DNA from: SAR202 cluster bacterium
GTDB taxonomy: Bacteria > Chloroflexota > Dehalococcoidia > Lucifugimonadales > UBA1123
Direction of reading: 5' to 3'
DNA length: 64,000 bases
NCBI GenBank assembly: GCA_030752795.1
Contig: JASMDM010000013.1
Coordinates: forward strand, 1-64,000
The notes beneath the pieces were generated by a model, which ran no database searches, was not told the DNA's origin, and worked only from the letters and a program-made list of their open reading frames with translations. The position numbers and the translations under genes are program-made. Shown here one piece after another: positions 19,139 to 29,405 of this stretch (its first letter is position 1; each line of letters begins with the position of its first letter).

Positions 19139-19530
19139 TGTGCGTCCGTCTCCTCGTTGTCTGTCTCGGCCGACGCGGACTCGTCCGCATCTTCAGCCGG
19201 TGCGCCCAGCGCGGAAGTGGCCGCCGCGGACACGACAGATTCATCCACCTGTATCTCTTCCGGTTGCAGCTCAGCAATTTCCTTGCTGGAGAGTATCTCT
19301 GCGACTCGCCAACGTTTCGTCTTCGACGTCGGCCGAGATTCGACGATCCTCACCATGTCGCCAAGCTGGCATTGGTTCTCGGGATCGTGGGCGTTGAAGC
19401 GTGTTTGGCGTCGGACGGCCTTTTTGTAGATCGGGTGGGGCCTACTCCATTCGTAGACCACGACCACGGTCTTGTCCATCTTGTCGCTGACAACGCGGCC
19501 GACCCGCATTTTGCGTCTCTCGTAACTCAT
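19135..19530 (-). CDS. rpsQ: 30S ribosomal protein S17 with acidic C-terminal tail
   Basis: The first 85 residues are S17 ([68 protein letters not shown]). The protein then continues for about 45 residues of Glu-, Asp-, Ala- and Ser-rich low complexity, reaching 131 residues against the usual 80-90. It overlaps rpmC by four bases upstream and rplN by four downstream. Confidence 0.96.
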   Translation of the reverse strand: MSYERRKMRVGRVVSDKMDKTVVVVYEWSRPHPIYKKAVRRQTRFNAHDPENQCQLGDMVRIVESRPTSKTKRWRVAEILSSKEIAELQPEEIQVDESVVSAAATSALGAPAEDADESASAETDNEETDAQ

Positions 19531-19730
19531 GCAACCGCCCTTGTGATTTCCCGTTCGCGAATCAGAGTGTTGATACGCGCGATTCGCTTTCTTGCACTCG
19601 ATATTTCGTTGGTGTTGGACAATTGCATCGTTGCCGCACGAAAGCGAAGGTTCATCAACTCTCGGTGCGTATCATACAATTCGTTGTCCAAGTCCTCATC
19701 GGACAATGCTCTCAGGTCGTCGATCTCCAT
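19527..19730 (-). CDS. rpmC: 50S ribosomal protein L29
   Basis: The coiled-coil L29: [62 protein letters not shown]. The ATG at 19730 fits the family start; an in-frame ATG at 19772 would add 14 basic residues. It lies between rplP and rpsQ with the usual order, and overlaps the rpsQ start. Confidence 0.94.
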   Translation of the reverse strand: MEIDDLRALSDEDLDNELYDTHRELMNLRFRAATMQLSNTNEISSARKRIARINTLIREREITRAVA

Positions 19731-19815
19731 CTTTGTTGCCTCTGTCCGGGGCCGTCGACCGCGACGCCCCATCTGATCGCCGGGCAGCCGTCAGGCCGCG
19801 CAGTCGTGAATATCG

Positions 19816-20229
19816 TTATACGGTCTGCCTGGAAACCACTTTCGTGTTGACCGGCAGCTTGGACGACGCCAGTCTGAGCGCCTCCCTTGCCGTGTCCTCC
19901 GGAACACCGGAGATCTCGAACAGCACTCGCCCGGGCTTGACCACGGCGACCCAATGGTCCACTGGGCCCTTGCCGCTGCCCATCCGCGTTTCGGCGGCTC
20001 GGGCGGTGACCGATTTGTCCGGAAAGATCCGAATCCAAAGCTTGCCGCCGCGCCGCACGTAGCGGGTCATGGCGCGCCTGGCAGCCTCGATCTGGCGGGA
20101 CGTCAACCACGCCGCCTGGGTCGTCTTCAACCCAAACTCGCCAAAGCTGATCGTACTGCCCGCGACCGCCATGCCCTTGCGGCGACCGCGATGCATATTC
20201 CGGTATTTAACCCTCTTCGGTTGAAGCAT
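19816..20229 (-). CDS. rplP: 50S ribosomal protein L16
   Basis: A 137-residue L16: [101 protein letters not shown] is the complete conserved core (quoted here only to name its landmarks: [20 protein letters not shown]). It overlaps the end of rpsC by 23 bases and helps accommodate tRNA at the A site. Confidence 0.97.
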   Translation of the reverse strand: MLQPKRVKYRNMHRGRRKGMAVAGSTISFGEFGLKTTQAAWLTSRQIEAARRAMTRYVRRGGKLWIRIFPDKSVTARAAETRMGSGKGPVDHWVAVVKPGRVLFEISGVPEDTAREALRLASSKLPVNTKVVSRQTV

Positions 20230-21124
20230 TGTCTTCCGCCTCTGGTTGGACTACTTCCGGCGCCGCAGCTTGAGGCGCCTCGGGAGCTTCACCTTGAGCC
20301 ACGTCTGGGGCCGCGGCCGGAGTCGTCTCGGGAGCCGCTGCCGGAGGAGCTGCCGCCGTCGGAGCCGCTTCTGCGACTGCCGTCGGCGCCGCTGCCTCGG
20401 CTACGCCCTCGGGCGTCTCGGGCACTGCATCCGCGCGCACTGTTACTTCGATCGGCGATACCTCTTCCTCCACCTCTGGCTCGGGCGGAGGCTCAGGGAG
20501 GATGTCGCCCTTGTATATCCACACTTTTACGCCGATTCGACCGAATCCGGTTGCCGCTTCCGCGAGACCGTAGTCGATGTCGGCCCTGAGCGTGTGCAGC
20601 GGAACCCGGCCTTCCATGGCTTTTTCCGAACGCGCGATGTCCGCGCCGCTGAGCCTGCCGGCGCAAATTACCTTGATGCCCTGCGCGCCAGCCTGCATCG
20701 TCCGGGTGATCGACTGTCGAATAGCACGCCTGAACGCGATTCGGCGTTCGAGCTGGTCAGCGATGTTGCGCGCCACTAGGAAGGCGTCGAGTTCTGGCTG
20801 TCGAATCTCTTGAACGTTTAGCCTGGCCCTGCGATCGGTCAGGCTTTCAAGTTCTTTGCGAAGTTCTTCGACCCGCTGGCCTCCGCGACCGATGACGATT
20901 CCGGGGCGCGCCGTGTGGATCGTGATGATGACTTCGCTTGAGCCGCGCTCGATGTCCACCATCGAGATTCCGGCGTCAGGGTATTTGCCAGCTATGCGTT
21001 GACGAATGCCCAGGTCCTCGAGAACCAACGCGCGGTAGTCTGCCTGTTTCAGGGCGAACCACTTAGCGTGCCAGTCCTTGACGATACCCAGCCGAAAACC
21101 GATCGGGTGAGTTTTATTGCCCAA
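20207..21124 (-). CDS. rpsC: 30S ribosomal protein S3 with long C-terminal extension
   Basis: The S3 core fills about the first 212 residues: [17 protein letters not shown], the KH domain with [20 protein letters not shown], and the second domain with [20 protein letters not shown] and [13 protein letters not shown]. The remaining 93 residues are Ala-, Pro- and Glu-rich low complexity, making 305 residues against 210-240 usual. S3 forms part of the mRNA entry pore. The tail end overlaps rplP by 23 bases. Confidence 0.96.
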   Translation of the reverse strand: MGNKTHPIGFRLGIVKDWHAKWFALKQADYRALVLEDLGIRQRIAGKYPDAGISMVDIERGSSEVIITIHTARPGIVIGRGGQRVEELRKELESLTDRRARLNVQEIRQPELDAFLVARNIADQLERRIAFRRAIRQSITRTMQAGAQGIKVICAGRLSGADIARSEKAMEGRVPLHTLRADIDYGLAEAATGFGRIGVKVWIYKGDILPEPPPEPEVEEEVSPIEVTVRADAVPETPEGVAEAAAPTAVAEAAPTAAAPPAAAPETTPAAAPDVAQGEAPEAPQAAAPEVVQPEAEDNASTEEG

Positions 21125-21125
21125 T

Positions 21126-21470
21126 CTAGAGCTCCTCTTCGATTTCGTCTACCACTACTGTGATGTGGCTGTTTCGCTTGATGATGCGCGACGCGCGCCC
21201 TCGCGCCCTCGCTCGGAACCTCTTGAGTTGCGGGCCCTCGTTGGCGTAAATCTCAACGACCTTGAGGCTGGAAGCGTTCAGATACAGTTCGTTCTCCGCG
21301 TTGGCCGCGGCGGATTTTACCACCTTGGCCACCTGCGCCGCGGCGGGCGAGGGGAGGAACTGCAACGTCGTCAGAGCGTCTTCGACTTTGCTGCCTCTTA
21401 CGAGGTCGATGATGGGCATCAGTTTCTTGACCGATATGCCCGTGTTTGTCGCGCTTGCTTTGATTGGCAT
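21126..21470 (-). CDS. rplV: 50S ribosomal protein L22
   Basis: A 114-residue L22 with KKLMPIIDLVRGSKVEDALTTLQFLPSPAAAQVAKVVKSAAANAENE and the exit-tunnel hairpin GPQLKRFRARARGRASRIIKRNSHITVVV. The start at 21470 (MPIKASA) is chosen because the upstream extension is Arg-rich and overlaps rpsS. It ends one base before rpsC. Confidence 0.96.
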   Translation of the reverse strand: MPIKASATNTGISVKKLMPIIDLVRGSKVEDALTTLQFLPSPAAAQVAKVVKSAAANAENELYLNASSLKVVEIYANEGPQLKRFRARARGRASRIIKRNSHITVVVDEIEEEL

Positions 21471-21489
21471 TGTTTGACCTCGGGCCAGG

Positions 21490-21774
21490 TTACCGGATTG
21501 CGGAGGCGCGGTCCGACTTGGACGAATGGCCTCTGAACGTTCGCGTCGGCGCGAACTCACCCAGTTTGTGTCCCACCATGTTTTCCGTGATGTACAGCGG
21601 CACGTGTCGCCGCCCGTCGTGAATCGCGATTGTCAGGCCCAGCATGTCGGGCATGATGGTCGACGCCCTGGACCAGGTGCGGATCACAGCCTGGCTCGTG
21701 CTTCGCCTGGCCAAATCGACCTTCTTGGCGAGCTTTTCGTGAACGTATGGTCCCTTTTTGATAGACCTCGACAT
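21490..21774 (-). CDS. rpsS: 30S ribosomal protein S19
   Basis: The 94-residue protein begins [20 protein letters not shown] and continues with [52 protein letters not shown], the complete S19 sequence. It lies between rplB and rplV. Confidence 0.97.
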   Translation of the reverse strand: MSRSIKKGPYVHEKLAKKVDLARRSTSQAVIRTWSRASTIMPDMLGLTIAIHDGRRHVPLYITENMVGHKLGEFAPTRTFRGHSSKSDRASAIR

Positions 21775-21804
21775 TGCCTGAAACCTCTTTCGACTGTGTT
21801 GACG

Positions 21805-22635
21805 TTACTTCTGGTACCTTCGGCGAACGATGAACTTGTCCGTGGACTTGTTCCGTCGCGTTCGAAGACCGAGGGCAGGCTTGCCCCAAGGGGTCTTCGG
21901 TCCGGGCATTCCGATAGGCGAGCGGCCCTCGCCGCCTCCGTGGGGATGGTCCCTCGGAGACATCACGACGCCTCTGACCTGCGGTCTCCGGCCCCTGTGC
22001 CGGCTGCGTCCCGCTTTGCCCAGTTTGATGTTCTTGTGGTCGAGCGCGCTCAGTTGCCCAACAGTGGCCATGCACGTGCTCAACACGTTGCGCATCTCGC
22101 CCGAGGGCAACCTGAGCAGCGTGTACTTGCCTTCCTTCGCGAGCACCTGCGCCGAGCCGCCAGCCGAGCGGACGATCTGACCGCCTTTGCCCTCGCGGAG
22201 CTCAACGTTGTGAACCTGCGTTCCCGCGGGCATCGCTTCGAGAGGCAGCGCGTTTCCGATGCGGATCTCCGCCTTCTCTCCGGACTCCACCGGCGCGCCG
22301 ACCTTGAGGCCATTCGGCGCAAGAATGTAGCGCCAATCGCCGTCCGGGTACTTGATCAGCGCGATGCGCGCGGACCGGTTCGGATCGTACTCGATCGAAG
22401 TGACCTCTCCGGGCACGCCGAATTTGTCGCGCTTGAAGTCGATAACTCGGTACCTGCGCTTGTGGCCTCCGCCGCGATGACGAACCGTGAGCCTGCCCTT
22501 GCCGTTGCGCCCGCCCGTTTTCTTGAGCGGCCTGAGCAGCGATTTTTTGGGTTTGGACTCGGTGATGTCGTCGGTCGTCTGAAGGACCAACCCTCGCTGT
22601 CCGGGTGTATGGGGCTTCCGTGTTTTGAGAGGCAT
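21805..22635 (-). CDS. rplB: 50S ribosomal protein L2
   Basis: A 276-residue L2, needed for peptidyl-transferase centre assembly. Landmarks are the SH3-like/OB domains ([47 protein letters not shown]) and the C-terminal loop [37 protein letters not shown] with the invariant His of the GGGEGR region. It follows rplW without a gap. Confidence 0.97.
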   Translation of the reverse strand: MPLKTRKPHTPGQRGLVLQTTDDITESKPKKSLLRPLKKTGGRNGKGRLTVRHRGGGHKRRYRVIDFKRDKFGVPGEVTSIEYDPNRSARIALIKYPDGDWRYILAPNGLKVGAPVESGEKAEIRIGNALPLEAMPAGTQVHNVELREGKGGQIVRSAGGSAQVLAKEGKYTLLRLPSGEMRNVLSTCMATVGQLSALDHKNIKLGKAGRSRHRGRRPQVRGVVMSPRDHPHGGGEGRSPIGMPGPKTPWGKPALGLRTRRNKSTDKFIVRRRYQK

Positions 22636-22920
22636 TTATACCCCCTCGAATATGGTGATTGTATGGCCGGGAGCAAGCAGGACGATCGCCTTTTTCTTGG
22701 ACGGCCCTGTCGTGGATCGGGGCCCGAACCGCCGGCGCTTGCCTTTCACGTTCATGGTGTTCACTTTGAGCACTTCCACGTTGAACGCCTCTTCGACCGC
22801 TCGCTTGATTTGGTGCTTGGTTGCACGAGGAGCGACTTCGAAGGTGTAGCGTCCTTCTTCCTGGAGCAGTGTGCTTTTTTCCGTGACGACGGGCCTGCGT
22901 AGTACGTCGAAAACCTGCAT
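22636..22920 (-). CDS. rplW: 50S ribosomal protein L23
   Basis: The 94-residue L23 at the tunnel exit docks trigger factor and SRP. It contains VLRRPVVTEKSTLLQEEGRYTFEVAPRATKHQIKRAVEEAFNVEVLKVNTMNVKGKRRRFG, the typical bacterial sequence. It lies three bases after rplD and abuts rplB. Confidence 0.96.
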   Translation of the reverse strand: MQVFDVLRRPVVTEKSTLLQEEGRYTFEVAPRATKHQIKRAVEEAFNVEVLKVNTMNVKGKRRRFGPRSTTGPSKKKAIVLLAPGHTITIFEGV

Positions 22921-22923
22921 CGT

Positions 22924-23850
22924 CTACTTCTCCACCGTTTCATCGTCATCGGAAGCATCGTCCGAGTCTGATTCGGCGGCTTCCTCTTCGTCGGTCTGAT
23001 CTTCGTCCGCATCCGCTTTGTCGTCGGCTTCCGACTCGTCAGCGTCCGCGTCTTCGGAGTCGGCTTCGTCGCCGGCATCTTCCGCGTCCGCGACATCGTC
23101 TGCAGCTTCGGCGCTGGCTTCCGGTTCGACGGCAGCGACCTCGGCCACCGGCTCGTCGTCCGCGAAATCCTGTTCGGAATCATCGGCCGCGTCGGACTCT
23201 GCGTTCGGCTTGGCTTTCCTGACGAAGGACCCGGCCCAAAGCGACTCAGCGCCTCGGACAGCGTCTAGCGTCATTACGATAGTTCGATGGTTGAGCAGGT
23301 CAAGCGTGTTGAGCGCGCTGCTCGGGACGGTCTTGACCCGTGGGATGTTCTTCGCGCAGCGCAGAACTTCTTGCGTGGCGCCGTCAGCGACCAGAAGGAC
23401 TGAAGCGCCGACGGAAAGCGCCGACAGCACTTGAACCATGTCTTTGGTCTTTGGCTGGTCCACGGTCAATTGATCCACCACGATAAGCCGGCCTTCTCGC
23501 ACCATGCCCGACAGCGTAGTGACGAGGGACAACCGTCGCATGCGCTTCGGCGTCCGCTGGCGATAGCTTCGTGGAATCGGCCCGAACACGGTTCCGCCGC
23601 CCTTCCATTGAGGTGAGCGGATGGAGCCCTGTCGGGATCGGCCAGTGTACTTCTGCGGGCGCGGCTTCGCGCCGCCACCGGACACCTCGGACCGGGTTTT
23701 GGTCTTGGCGGTGCCCTGACGACGGTTGGCCAGTTGACCGACCATCACCTGATGGATCACTGCCGAGTTCATGCGCCTGCCGAAAACGTCGTCTCTGACT
23801 TCGACTTCGCCGACGTCTCCGCCTTTTGAATTCTTGAGAGGGAGCTTCAC
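22924..23850 (-). CDS. rplD: 50S ribosomal protein L4 with ~100-residue acidic tail
   Basis: Residues 1-205 are L4: VFGRRMNSAVIHQVMVGQLANRRQGTAKTKTRSEVSGGGAKPRPQKYTGRSRQGSIRSPQWKGGGTVFGP carries the tunnel loop, followed by the globular domain with DQPKTKDM and TLDLLNHRTIVMTLDAV. The last hundred residues are almost wholly Asp, Glu, Ala and Ser. L4 is normally 200-210 residues; this one is 308. It overlaps rplC by four bases. Confidence 0.96.
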   Translation of the reverse strand: MKLPLKNSKGGDVGEVEVRDDVFGRRMNSAVIHQVMVGQLANRRQGTAKTKTRSEVSGGGAKPRPQKYTGRSRQGSIRSPQWKGGGTVFGPIPRSYRQRTPKRMRRLSLVTTLSGMVREGRLIVVDQLTVDQPKTKDMVQVLSALSVGASVLLVADGATQEVLRCAKNIPRVKTVPSSALNTLDLLNHRTIVMTLDAVRGAESLWAGSFVRKAKPNAESDAADDSEQDFADDEPVAEVAAVEPEASAEAADDVADAEDAGDEADSEDADADESEADDKADADEDQTDEEEAAESDSDDASDDDETVEK

Positions 23851-24488
23851 TTCAGTGCCCTTTTTCTGCTTCCGGCTCGTTTGAGCATGACGATGGAGTT
23901 GCGGGCGCCGGGTACGGCTCCCTTAACGAAAATCAAATTGCGCTCGGCGTCGGCCTCCACGATCTCGAGATTGCGGATCGTCACACGGTTGTTGCCCATG
24001 TGTCCGGCCATCTTGAGGCCCTTGATGACCTTGCCGGGCGTCGAGCCCGCGCCGATGGAGCCTGGGGCGCGGTGGCGGTCGGACTGTCCGTGAGTCTTCG
24101 GCCCGCCGTGGAAGCCGTGCCGCTTGACACCGCCCTGGAAGCCTCGACCTTTCGTGAGGCCAATCGCGTCCACGCGGTCGCCCGCGTTGAACAGGCTCGC
24201 GTCGATCGCCTGGCCAACCTCGGCGTCGGCGGGATCGTCGAACCCGAACTCTCGCAGGTAACGGAACAGCTTGTCGACTGGGGCCAGGTGCCCTTTTCGC
24301 GGCTGGTTGAGCTTGCGAGTCTCCTCGAATCCAAGCTGAACGCACGGGTAGCCGTCAACCTCTTGGGTCTTGACCTGCGTGACCATGCACGGCCCCGCTT
24401 GGATGACCGTTACGGAGTCGGCAGTTCCGTCTTCGCGGAACACCTGAGTCGTCCCGATCTTTTTTCCTATGATTCCGTGTATAGACAT
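23847..24488 (-). CDS. rplC: 50S ribosomal protein L3
   Basis: A 213-residue L3: MSIHGIIGKKIGTTQVFREDG, VTVIQAGPCMVTQVKTQEVDGYPCVQLGFEE, DAIGLTKGRGFQGGVKRHGFHGGPKTHGQSDRHRAPGSIGAGSTPGKVIKGLKMAGHMGN. The Gln modified by PrmB in other bacteria lies in the GS-I-G region. An ORF extending 62 codons upstream is a non-coding continuation; the ATG at 24488 matches the family start. Confidence 0.97.
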   Translation of the reverse strand: MSIHGIIGKKIGTTQVFREDGTADSVTVIQAGPCMVTQVKTQEVDGYPCVQLGFEETRKLNQPRKGHLAPVDKLFRYLREFGFDDPADAEVGQAIDASLFNAGDRVDAIGLTKGRGFQGGVKRHGFHGGPKTHGQSDRHRAPGSIGAGSTPGKVIKGLKMAGHMGNNRVTIRNLEIVEADAERNLIFVKGAVPGARNSIVMLKRAGSRKRALK

Positions 24489-24549
24489 TTCGTCCCCGGT
24501 GCTTCCTACAAATTGGTGGCGAGGAGCATCGCTCGGCTGAGCTCGGCTC

Positions 24550-24861
24550 CTACAGCTTGATCTGGATGTCGACTCCAGCCGGCACGTTGAGCCGAGTGAG
24601 CTGGTCGATCGTTTTGGACGTTGGCTCCAGGATGTCGATGAGCCGATTGTGCGTCCGTAACTCGAAGTGTTCACGAGAATCCTTGTCGATGTGCGGCGAA
24701 CGGATTACGCAGAACCGACGAATCGACGTCGGCAGCGGAACCGGGCCCGAAACCCGAGCTCCCGTTCGTTCAGCGGTCTCGACGATCTGTCCGGCGGACT
24801 GATCGAGGATCCTGTGATCGAAGGCTTTGAGGATGATCCTTATCTTTTGACGTGTGACCAT
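24550..24861 (-). CDS. rpsJ: 30S ribosomal protein S10
   Basis: A 103-residue S10/Nus[75 protein letters not shown]10 also acts with NusB in antitermination. It follows fusA directly (36 bp), so the tuf gene that commonly separates them is missing here. Confidence 0.97.
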   Translation of the reverse strand: MVTRQKIRIILKAFDHRILDQSAGQIVETAERTGARVSGPVPLPTSIRRFCVIRSPHIDKDSREHFELRTHNRLIDILEPTSKTIDQLTRLNVPAGVDIQIKL

Positions 24862-24896
24862 TTATGCTCATTCATCCTGTACTTGAGTCGGTTCGG

Positions 24897-26990
24897 TTAG
24901 AGATCCGCGGCTAGCTCGACTGAGACTTCCAGGTAGTTGTCGAATTCCATGGTGTAGCTGGCCCTGCCCTGGGTCAGCCCCCGCAGGGTGTTGGCGTAGC
25001 CGAAGCTTTCCGCCAACGGTATCTGCGCTCGAATGGCCTGGATGTCACCTTGGCCTTCGATATTTTCAATCTGGCCTCGGCGTCGGCCCAGGTCGCCCAG
25101 AACCTCGCCCAGGTAATCGCCCGGTGTCACGACCTCGAGCTTCATAACCGGTTCGAGGAGGGTGGGTTTGCCCTTGGTGACCAGCGACTTCGCGGCCATC
25201 GAGCCCGCGATCTGGAAGGACATTTTCGAGCTGTCGACTTCGTGGTAACTGCCGTCGGTCAACGTCAGTTTGACGTCAACCACCGGATAGCCCGATAGAG
25301 GTCCCGTACGGAGCGCTTCGCGAGCGCCGATCTCGACCGCCGGGATGAATTCCTGCGGCACGGATCCGCCTCGGATTCGGCTCTCGAACTCGATGCCGGA
25401 CCCGCGTTTCAACGGCTCGATCTCCATCCACACGTGTCCGAACTGGCCGTGGCCGCCTGACTGTCGAACGAAGCGACCTTCAGCGCGAGCGGGCGAATCG
25501 ACCGTTTCGCGGTAAGCGACGCGAGGCCGTCCGACGTTGGCCTCGACGCGGTACTCTCGCCGCATTCGGTCGGTGATGATGTCAAGGTGCAATTCGCCCA
25601 TGCCGGAGATCACCGTCTGGCCGGTCTCCTTGTCGAAGCTGACCTTGAACGTCGGGTCTTCGTCAGCCATCGTGCCGAGCGCGTCGGTGAGTTTGTCCTG
25701 GTCGATGCGCGATTTCGGTTCGATGGCGATGGACACGACTGGCTGCGGGAACGTGATCGTTTCGAGAACGACAGGTACATCTTCGCCGCATATCGTGTCG
25801 CCGGTTGTCGTTTCTTTGAGGCCCACGGCAGCCACAATCTGGCCCGCGTAGACCTGTTCGATCTCCTCGCGACGTTGGGCGTGCATCACAACGATTCTTC
25901 CCAGCCGTTCGCGTCGCCCCTTGGTCGAGTTGTAGACCATGGCGCCGGTCTTGACGCTGCCCGAGTACACACGGAAGTACACAAGTCTGCCGATGTACGG
26001 GTCTGCGACGGTCTTGAACGCCAGCGCGGAGAATGGGGTGTCGGTGAAGTGTCGGGTGATGGGTTCGCCGGTTTTGTAGTCTCGTCCCCTGGTGGGGGCC
26101 ACATCGACGGGAGAGGGGAGGTAGTCGCCGATTGCGTCGAGGAGGGGTTGGATGCCGCGATGCCTGAGTGCAGTTCCACACAACACCGGAACGATGTCGT
26201 ATGCAATGGTCGCTTTTCGCAACGCTCGCTTGATCTCGTCCCGCGAGATCTCCTCGTCTTCGAGGTATTTGAGCATGAGATCGTCGTCGGTTTCGGCGAC
26301 TTTCTCGATCATCGCGTTACGGAAGTTTCGGGCCTCTTCGATCATCTCTTCGGGCACCGGGCCTTCGGTCGGGACGCTCGGGCCTTCTTCCGTGTATGTG
26401 ATCGCTCGTTCCTCGATCAGGTCTATGACGCCTTGGAATTCGTCCTCGACCCCTATCGGTATCTGAATCGCGACCGGGTTTGCGCCCAGTCGATGCGTGA
26501 TGCTTTCGATCGCTCGGTTGTAGTCGGCGCCGACTCGGTCCATCTTGTTGATGAAACAGATTCGCGGCACGTTGTACTTGTCGGCTTGACGCCACACCGT
26601 CTCCGACTGCGGCTGCACGCCGGCGACCGCATCGAAAACCACGACGCCGCCGTCGAGGATGCGCAGGCTGCGCTCTACCTCGGCGGTGAAATCGACGTGG
26701 CCAGGTGTGTCGATAATGTTAATCGCGTACTGTTTCCAGTCGCAAGTGGTGGCGGCGGACGTGATCGTGATGCCGCGCTCTCGCTCCTGGGCCATCCAGT
26801 CCATCACCGCGGTGCCGTCGTCGACGCCGCCGATCTTATGGATTCTGCCGGCAAAGTAGAGCACGCGTTCGGTCACGGTTGTCTTGCCCGCATCGATATG
26901 CGCGATGAACCCGATGTTGCGGGTGTTCTCGAGAACGTGGTTGTCGGACTTTCCCACTTTGGTGCCGTTAGTCGCCCCGTTGACTACCAT
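24897..26990 (-). CDS. fusA: Elongation factor G
   Basis: A 697-residue translocase GTPase. The G domain shows [16 protein letters not shown] (G1), the switch I region with [34 protein letters not shown] (G3) and NKMDRVGAD (G4). Domain IV includes the [10 protein letters not shown] motif and domain V ends with [12 protein letters not shown]. Its first codons overlap the rpsG stop by seven bases. The family also includes EF-G2 forms, but the str-operon context indicates the main EF-G. Confidence 0.98.
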   Translation of the reverse strand: MVVNGATNGTKVGKSDNHVLENTRNIGFIAHIDAGKTTVTERVLYFAGRIHKIGGVDDGTAVMDWMAQERERGITITSAATTCDWKQYAINIIDTPGHVDFTAEVERSLRILDGGVVVFDAVAGVQPQSETVWRQADKYNVPRICFINKMDRVGADYNRAIESITHRLGANPVAIQIPIGVEDEFQGVIDLIEERAITYTEEGPSVPTEGPVPEEMIEEARNFRNAMIEKVAETDDDLMLKYLEDEEISRDEIKRALRKATIAYDIVPVLCGTALRHRGIQPLLDAIGDYLPSPVDVAPTRGRDYKTGEPITRHFTDTPFSALAFKTVADPYIGRLVYFRVYSGSVKTGAMVYNSTKGRRERLGRIVVMHAQRREEIEQVYAGQIVAAVGLKETTTGDTICGEDVPVVLETITFPQPVVSIAIEPKSRIDQDKLTDALGTMADEDPTFKVSFDKETGQTVISGMGELHLDIITDRMRREYRVEANVGRPRVAYRETVDSPARAEGRFVRQSGGHGQFGHVWMEIEPLKRGSGIEFESRIRGGSVPQEFIPAVEIGAREALRTGPLSGYPVVDVKLTLTDGSYHEVDSSKMSFQIAGSMAAKSLVTKGKPTLLEPVMKLEVVTPGDYLGEVLGDLGRRRGQIENIEGQGDIQAIRAQIPLAESFGYANTLRGLTQGRASYTMEFDNYLEVSVELAADL

Positions 26991-27454
26991 CGGTAATGTG
27001 CGAAGGCGCGGTTAGCTTCGGCCATCCTAGAAAGGTCTTCCCTGCGCTTGACGGCCGCGCCTTGGTTTCGGGACGCTTCCGTGAGCTCGGAGGCCAATCC
27101 CTCGGCCATGGGCCTTCCGGATCTTGCGCGAGACGCCGCGATCAGCCATCGCATGGCCAACGCCAGACGACGATTGGGTCGGACCTCGGTCGGAACCTGA
27201 TACGTGGCGCCGCCGACGCGACGAGACTTGACCTCGACCATGGGCATCGTGTTGCGGATGGCCATCTCGAAGACTTCGATGCCCGGACGGCGTGCGGTTT
27301 CTCCAGCCGATTCGAGGGCGTCGTAAACGATCCGCTGAGCGGTCGTCTTCTTGCCATTGAGCATCACCTTGTTGATGAACTGGGCTAGCTCAAGATTATG
27401 GAATCTCGGATCGGGTATGATCCGTCGTTTTTCCGGTCGACGTCGTCGAGCCAT
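26984..27454 (-). CDS. rpsG: 30S ribosomal protein S7
   Basis: The 156-residue S7 includes [35 protein letters not shown], the [33 protein letters not shown] motif and a C-terminal [20 protein letters not shown] that contacts tRNA at the E site. It lies between rpsL and fusA. Confidence 0.97.
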   Translation of the reverse strand: MARRRRPEKRRIIPDPRFHNLELAQFINKVMLNGKKTTAQRIVYDALESAGETARRPGIEVFEMAIRNTMPMVEVKSRRVGGATYQVPTEVRPNRRLALAMRWLIAASRARSGRPMAEGLASELTEASRNQGAAVKRREDLSRMAEANRAFAHYRW

Positions 27455-27478
27455 TTTGTTGTTTCCTTATCACTGAAC

Positions 27479-27512
27479 CGTTCATCCTGAGCCTGTCGAA
27501 GGATGCTCGTCG
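27479..27512. repeat. Fragment of dispersed repeat containing GAGCCTGTCGAA
   Basis: The 85-bp rpsL-rpsG spacer holds GTTCATCCTGAGCCTGTCGAAGGATG, whose core GAGCCTGTCGAA recurs at 28365-28376 in the spacer upstream of rpsL. Its presence inside the str operon is notable. Confidence 0.6.
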
Positions 27513-27539
27513 AACGGCCGCGTTCAATGTTGGCGATGA

Positions 27540-27962
27540 TTACTGGATGATCGGGTCGACCTTCGCGCCGTATTTGCTCCGGCCGCGCTTTCGGTCGATG
27601 ACGCCGGCGGTGTCCAGCGAACCTCGGACCACGTGGTATCGCACCCCGGGGAGGTCCCGGACGCGACCGCCGCGAATCAACACGACCGAGTGTTCCTGCA
27701 GGTTGTGTCCCTCGCCCGGAATGTAGGCCGTGACCTCCATGCCGTTTGTGAGCCTGACCCTGGCTACTTTCCGTAGGGCAGAGTTGGGCTTCTTGGGCGT
27801 CTGCGTCCTCACCTGAACGCACACTCCGCGCTTCTGAGGCGCGGCCGTGTCCCTGCGAGTTCGGTTTTTCAGCGAGTTGTACGAGAAGCTCAAAGCAGGA
27901 GCCTTGTTCTTTTTCTGCTTCAGCTTTCTGGGCTTCCGCACAAGCTGATTTACGGTAGGCAT
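27540..27962 (-). CDS. rpsL: 30S ribosomal protein S12
   Basis: A 140-residue S12, the decoding-centre protein. It starts [24 protein letters not shown], has [67 protein letters not shown] and a short C-terminal [10 protein letters not shown]. The Lys in TPKKPNS (the classical streptomycin-resistance site) is Lys. It is the first gene of the long translation operon. Confidence 0.98.
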   Translation of the reverse strand: MPTVNQLVRKPRKLKQKKNKAPALSFSYNSLKNRTRRDTAAPQKRGVCVQVRTQTPKKPNSALRKVARVRLTNGMEVTAYIPGEGHNLQEHSVVLIRGGRVRDLPGVRYHVVRGSLDTAGVIDRKRGRSKYGAKVDPIIQ

Positions 27963-28419
27963 AGTCTACCCCTGGTCACTACTGAGTTGGAAGACAAAAC
28001 AAACGAGCCGCCCTATGTGGCGACAAACATAAATTGTACTCAGATGACCTTGGCATGTCAAATGGATTTCCGCCGTCGTTTAGGCACGAAAACGCCATCG
28101 ACCGTCCCGCGCGTCGGGCGCCGGTGAGTCCGACGAAAATCGCGAAGCCCGCAACCGGGCGCTCGGGCCGCACTTCGCCGCCGATCCGGCCGCCGAAATT
28201 CGCGCGACAACCAGGTCACTCGGCAGCCCGTCGGAGGTCTCAAAGCGGGGTCGGTATCCGGAGCGAACGGCGCCTCATAGTGTCCGTTCGTAGTGAGTCC
28301 CGACGCATCGGGACCCCGGCCTTATCGGGACCTGTCGAACACCCTGCCTTGTCCGTTCGTGGTGAGCCTGTCGAACCACCCGCCACACTGAGTCCGCGCC
28401 CACGAACAAACCGCAGGCG
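27963..28419. other. Intergenic region upstream of rpsL; likely promoter region
   Basis: No gene is seen. The operon promoter should lie here, close to 27963-28060, but no clear -35/-10 pair stands out. The half nearer mutM contains the dispersed repeat described separately. Confidence 0.5.
28281..28376. repeat. Dispersed repeat, two partial units (TGTCCGTTCGT(A/G)GTGAG ... CCTGTCGAAC)
   Basis: TGTCCGTTCGTNGTGAG occurs at 28281-28297 and 28350-28366, and CCTGTCGAAC at 28331-28340 and 28367-28376. The first unit carries an inserted small palindrome (TCCCGACGCATCGGGA). This kind of intergenic sequence is often scattered through bacterial genomes in many copies; copy number here cannot be judged. 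Confidence 0.7.
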
Positions 28420-29241
28420 CTAGTTCCGAATCAGCATCCCAGGCTGGCACCGCCGGCAATAGCTCGTGATCTGCTTGTTCGCCGTGAGCTGGCTGATCTT
28501 GTTCCCGCAATCGGGACAAGGCTCGCCACCCTTGTTGTGCACCTTCAAGAAATCGCGCAACTTGCGGTCCAGCGCTCCATCCATGCGCTCTCGGACCGTC
28601 TCCGTCGCTTCTACGATGACCTGCCGGGAGCAGTCGAGAATGCGATGGAGCTCGTCGTCGCTCAACGCCTTGCGCTTCTTAAACGGGTACACCTTCGCAG
28701 CGAAAAGAATCTCGTCGACGTACGCGTTCCCGATGCCGGAGATGACTCGACCGCGAGTCAAGACGCCCTTGATCTCGCCGTGGAAACGCCTCAGCCTCTC
28801 CTTGAAATCGTCGAAGTCCTGGTCGTCCAACACGTCCGGCCCCTGGTCGTCGAGTCCAGGCACGTCGTCGAGTTGCGACTCTGACACGTAGTAGTACATG
28901 CCCATCTGCCGATCGTCGACGTAGCGCAGGTCGATCTCGTCGTCGAGCTCGATCACGACGCAGGTGCGCTTGTAAACCCGCTGCTTCCGCGCACAGAACT
29001 GAAGCCCGCCAGTGAGCTTCGGGTTCACGACGACGACCCGGTCTCCGGACATCCTTAGTAAGAGGTACTTTCCGCGACGCTCAACGATCCCGAACGTCCT
29101 GCCGACGACATCCTCGGCGATGTCGCCTTGAAGCGACCGGAGCACGCTAGGCCGCAGAACCCTCGCCGCGACCGCCTCCCGCCCAACGAGACGCTCGTTG
29201 AGATAGTCCTTGACGACCTCGAGTTCGGGAGCTTCAGGCAT
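28420..29241 (-). CDS. mutM: Formamidopyrimidine-DNA glycosylase (Fpg/MutM family)
   Basis: A 273-residue base-excision glycosylase/lyase. The start MPEAPELEVV at 29241 gives the catalytic N-terminal Pro and Glu (positions 2-3 of the ORF) and an active-site Lys region RRGKYLLLRM. The helix-two-turn-helix carries VISGIGNAYVDEILFAAKVYP, and the C-terminal zinc finger is CPDCGNKISQ ... YCRRCQPG. An ORF running 35 codons further upstream lacks the catalytic start and is rejected. Substrate (8-oxoguanine or other damage) is inferred from the family. Confidence 0.93.
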   Translation of the reverse strand: MPEAPELEVVKDYLNERLVGREAVAARVLRPSVLRSLQGDIAEDVVGRTFGIVERRGKYLLLRMSGDRVVVVNPKLTGGLQFCARKQRVYKRTCVVIELDDEIDLRYVDDRQMGMYYYVSESQLDDVPGLDDQGPDVLDDQDFDDFKERLRRFHGEIKGVLTRGRVISGIGNAYVDEILFAAKVYPFKKRKALSDDELHRILDCSRQVIVEATETVRERMDGALDRKLRDFLKVHNKGGEPCPDCGNKISQLTANKQITSYCRRCQPGMLIRN

Positions 29242-29405
29242 CGAAAACGCCCCTGTGATTGCCAGGCCGCCAGCCCGCGCCTGCCGACCACGCCAGGATA
29301 TCAGCTTCACACCCGGCGCGCCGGTCAACGTGCACGGCTCCGCCATCAGTTACCGCCGCCACGCCTCACGACGATTGACGCACGACATTAACGCAGGGTT
29401 AATAA

